A stretch of 7,889 bases of DNA from Actinomycetes bacterium (GTDB lineage Bacteria > Actinomycetota > Acidimicrobiia > Acidimicrobiales > JAJYPT01). Both the position numbers and the translations under genes were made by a program. Shown here piece by piece: positions 7,109 to 7,889 of this stretch (its first letter is position 1; each line of letters starts with the position of its first letter). The notes under the pieces are model-generated. The model saw only the letters and a list, made by a program, of their open reading frames with translations. It did no database searches and had not been told where the DNA came from. The stretch covers positions 1-7,889 of the forward strand of contig JAJYPT010000077.1 in the NCBI GenBank assembly GCA_021795135.1. The letters run 5' to 3'.

Positions 7109-7128
7109 TTAGCTTTAGAAGAAGCTAA
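7109..7128 (+). other. Hairpin in the leader of the DUF5318-panB operon
   Basis: TTAGCTT and AAGCTAA are perfect 7-base complementary arms around a 6-base loop (TAGAAG). The hairpin ends 3 bases before the AGGA ribosome binding site of the DUF5318 gene. It is AT-rich and not followed by a U-run, so it is not a terminator. It could influence translation initiation, or be a protein-binding dyad, or be chance. Confidence 0.35.
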
Positions 7129-7131
7129 TCT

Positions 7132-7135
7132 AGGA
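7132..7135 (+). promoter_or_regulatory. Ribosome binding site supporting the GTG start of the DUF5318 gene
   Basis: AGGA ends 4 bases before GTG at 7140, a tight but usable spacing. An in-frame TAG at 7131-7133 closes the frame upstream, so GTG is the first normal start. The alternative ATG at 7161 (codon 8) has no ribosome binding site, although the family homology begins only near residue 14. Confidence 0.5.
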
Positions 7136-7139
7136 AATT

Positions 7140-7538
7140 GTGAGCTTTGACAGCGAGCCTATGAGTGGCTCTAGAAATAAAGTACATAAAGGCCATATTG
7201 ATTACCGCTTGAGTCGTAATTTGGTTGTAAACGAGGTACGAAGTGGACGCTTGTCTCGTTTAGAGGTCTGTGATGCTCAAAGTGAGCTTTTGAGGGTAGC
7301 AAACAACTATGGAAACCCTACAAAAGAAGATTGCCCTATTTGTGAACAGGAAAAAACTGTTTTAGTCTCTTTTGTGTTTGGAAGTGGACTTCCTGCAAAA
7401 GGAAGATCAATAACTTCTCCTTTTGAGCTTTCTAGCTTCTCTTTGAAAAGAGGAAATTTTACTTGTTATGTAATAGAAGTTTGCCAGTCTTGTTCTTGGA
7501 ATCATTTAGTGCGTAGCTTTAGAGTGGGAGATCACTAG
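7140..7538 (+). CDS. DUF5318 family protein with a probable zinc-binding cysteine cluster
   Basis: A 132-residue soluble protein resembling the actinobacterial DUF5318 family (Rv0049 in M. tuberculosis), which has no established function. Family-like segments are DYRLSRN (21-27), EVCDAQSELLRVA (42-54), CPICEQEKTVLVSFVFG (65-81) and EVCQSCSWNHLVRSF (113-127). Two CxxC pairs, C65/C68 and C115/C118, should form a four-cysteine zinc ribbon; C44 is an extra cysteine. There is no signal peptide or membrane helix, so it is cytoplasmic. The GTG start is supported by AGGA, with ATG at codon 8 as the alternative. It is divergent from padR-ino1, as expected for this neighbourhood, and is followed after 6 bp by panB, with which it is probably co-transcribed. 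A role in nucleic-acid or protein binding is possible from the zinc ribbon only. Confidence 0.85.
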   Translation: MSFDSEPMSGSRNKVHKGHIDYRLSRNLVVNEVRSGRLSRLEVCDAQSELLRVANNYGNPTKEDCPICEQEKTVLVSFVFGSGLPAKGRSITSPFELSSFSLKRGNFTCYVIEVCQSCSWNHLVRSFRVGDH

Positions 7539-7544
7539 AGATAA

Positions 7545-7889
7545 ATGAATATCTTTGAAGTTAGCCAATTTAAAGCTCGAAATGGGAAATCTCCCTTGGT
7601 GATGCTTACTGCTTATGATGCTCCGACTTCTCAAATCGCTAATAATGCTGGTGTTGACATAATTTTAGTGGGAGATTCTCTAGCTATGGTGGTTTTAGGC
7701 TATCCAGATACTCTCCAATTGAGCCTTGAAGAAATGCAACATCATGTAGCTGCTGTTGCAAGACCAAATCCCGCACCTGCCATAGTTGCTGATATGCCAT
7801 GGATGAGCTATCACTCAAGTGTAAAAAAAAGTGTTCTCAATGCAGCCAAATTAGTACGTGCAGGAGCCCAAGCAGTAAAGATTGAAGGT
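7545..7889 (+). CDS. panB: 3-methyl-2-oxobutanoate hydroxymethyltransferase (ketopantoate synthase), 3' end cut
   Basis: N-terminal 115 residues of PanB, which transfers a hydroxymethyl group from 5,10-methylene-tetrahydrofolate to 3-methyl-2-oxobutanoate to make ketopantoate, the first committed step to pantothenate and coenzyme A. I translated it by hand from the ATG at 7545; the frame is open to the right edge. Family motifs are LVMLTAYDAPTS (18-29), GVDIILVGDSLAMVVLG (36-52), VADMPWMSY (81-89) and GAQAVKIEG (107-115). Metal-ligating D44 and D83 and the catalytic-site E114 are all present. The TIM-barrel remainder lies outside the window. The gene begins 6 bp after the DUF5318 stop with a weak AGAG element, so translational coupling is likely. 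In M. tuberculosis panB is elsewhere (Rv2225), so this linkage is not general among Actinobacteria. Confidence 0.97.
   Translation, partial: MNIFEVSQFKARNGKSPLVMLTAYDAPTSQIANNAGVDIILVGDSLAMVVLGYPDTLQLSLEEMQHHVAAVARPNPAPAIVADMPWMSYHSSVKKSVLNAAKLVRAGAQAVKIEG

Larger units (their letters stand above)
7020..7139. promoter_or_regulatory. Divergent control region between padR-ino1 and DUF5318-panB
   Basis: A 120-bp AT-rich gap must hold the promoters of both flanking operons. On the minus strand a candidate padR promoter is TTGCAT (7068-7063), 16 bp, then TATATC (7046-7041); its -10 overlaps the inverted repeat at 7030-7046. On the plus strand, TATAAA at 7058-7063 could serve as a -10 for the rightward operon, but no good -35 lies at the right distance. 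That would leave a leader of about 70 bases with a hairpin just before the start. The boxes are weak matches chosen by eye; the divergent layout is certain. Confidence 0.5.

Noticed and set aside
1..7889. Search for defence system, toxin-antitoxin pair, CRISPR, transposase, integrase, tRNA or rRNA
   Set aside because: All bases are accounted for by housekeeping genes and gaps of at most 120 bp. No spaced repeats, no transposase or integrase motifs and no cloverleaf were recognised by eye.

Overview
The window is a gene-dense stretch of a low-GC chromosome (about one third G+C by eye). Its gene set and order are those of the conserved origin-proximal block of Actinobacteria (Actinomycetota): murJ/mviN, a DUF6049 membrane protein, a small enzyme gene, the CCA tRNA nucleotidyltransferase, inositol-1-phosphate synthase, a PadR regulator and a DUF5318 protein. 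From memory, the same families sit around oriC in Mycobacterium tuberculosis (Rv3907-Rv3910 and Rv0046-Rv0049) and lie together in Streptomyces. The AT-rich codon use, very short intergenic gaps and an acetyltransferase where mycobacteria carry a Nudix gene suggest a streamlined, probably aquatic lineage. My best guess is an Acidimicrobiia or 'Ca. Actinomarina'-like organism. That assignment is inference, not proof.

Layout. Bases 1-3880 hold a leftward three-gene operon: an N-acetyltransferase, the DUF6049 protein and murJ, which runs off the left edge. A 44-bp divergent gap (3881-3924) separates it from the rightward CCA-adding enzyme gene (3925-5304), which starts with GTG. That gene meets ino1 (5293-6360, leftward) tail to tail with a 12-bp overlap. 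ino1 lies just downstream of a padR-family gene (6381-7019), and the two look like one leftward operon. A 120-bp divergent control region (7020-7139) holds a 7+7 bp inverted repeat (candidate PadR operator) and a leader hairpin. Rightward from it run a DUF5318 gene (7140-7538) and, 6 bp later, panB (from 7545), which is cut by the right edge.

How the genes fit together. MurJ and probably the DUF6049 protein act in envelope construction (lipid II export). The CCA enzyme finishes tRNA 3' ends. Ino1 makes inositol phosphate, which in Actinobacteria feeds phosphatidylinositol lipids and mycothiol, and it is plausibly controlled by the adjacent PadR protein. PanB makes ketopantoate for coenzyme A. 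No mobile element, CRISPR array, rRNA, tRNA or obvious horizontally acquired cassette was seen. The points most worth following are the uncharacterised families (DUF6049, DUF5318, the two-part acetyltransferase) and the PadR control region shared by two metabolic operons.
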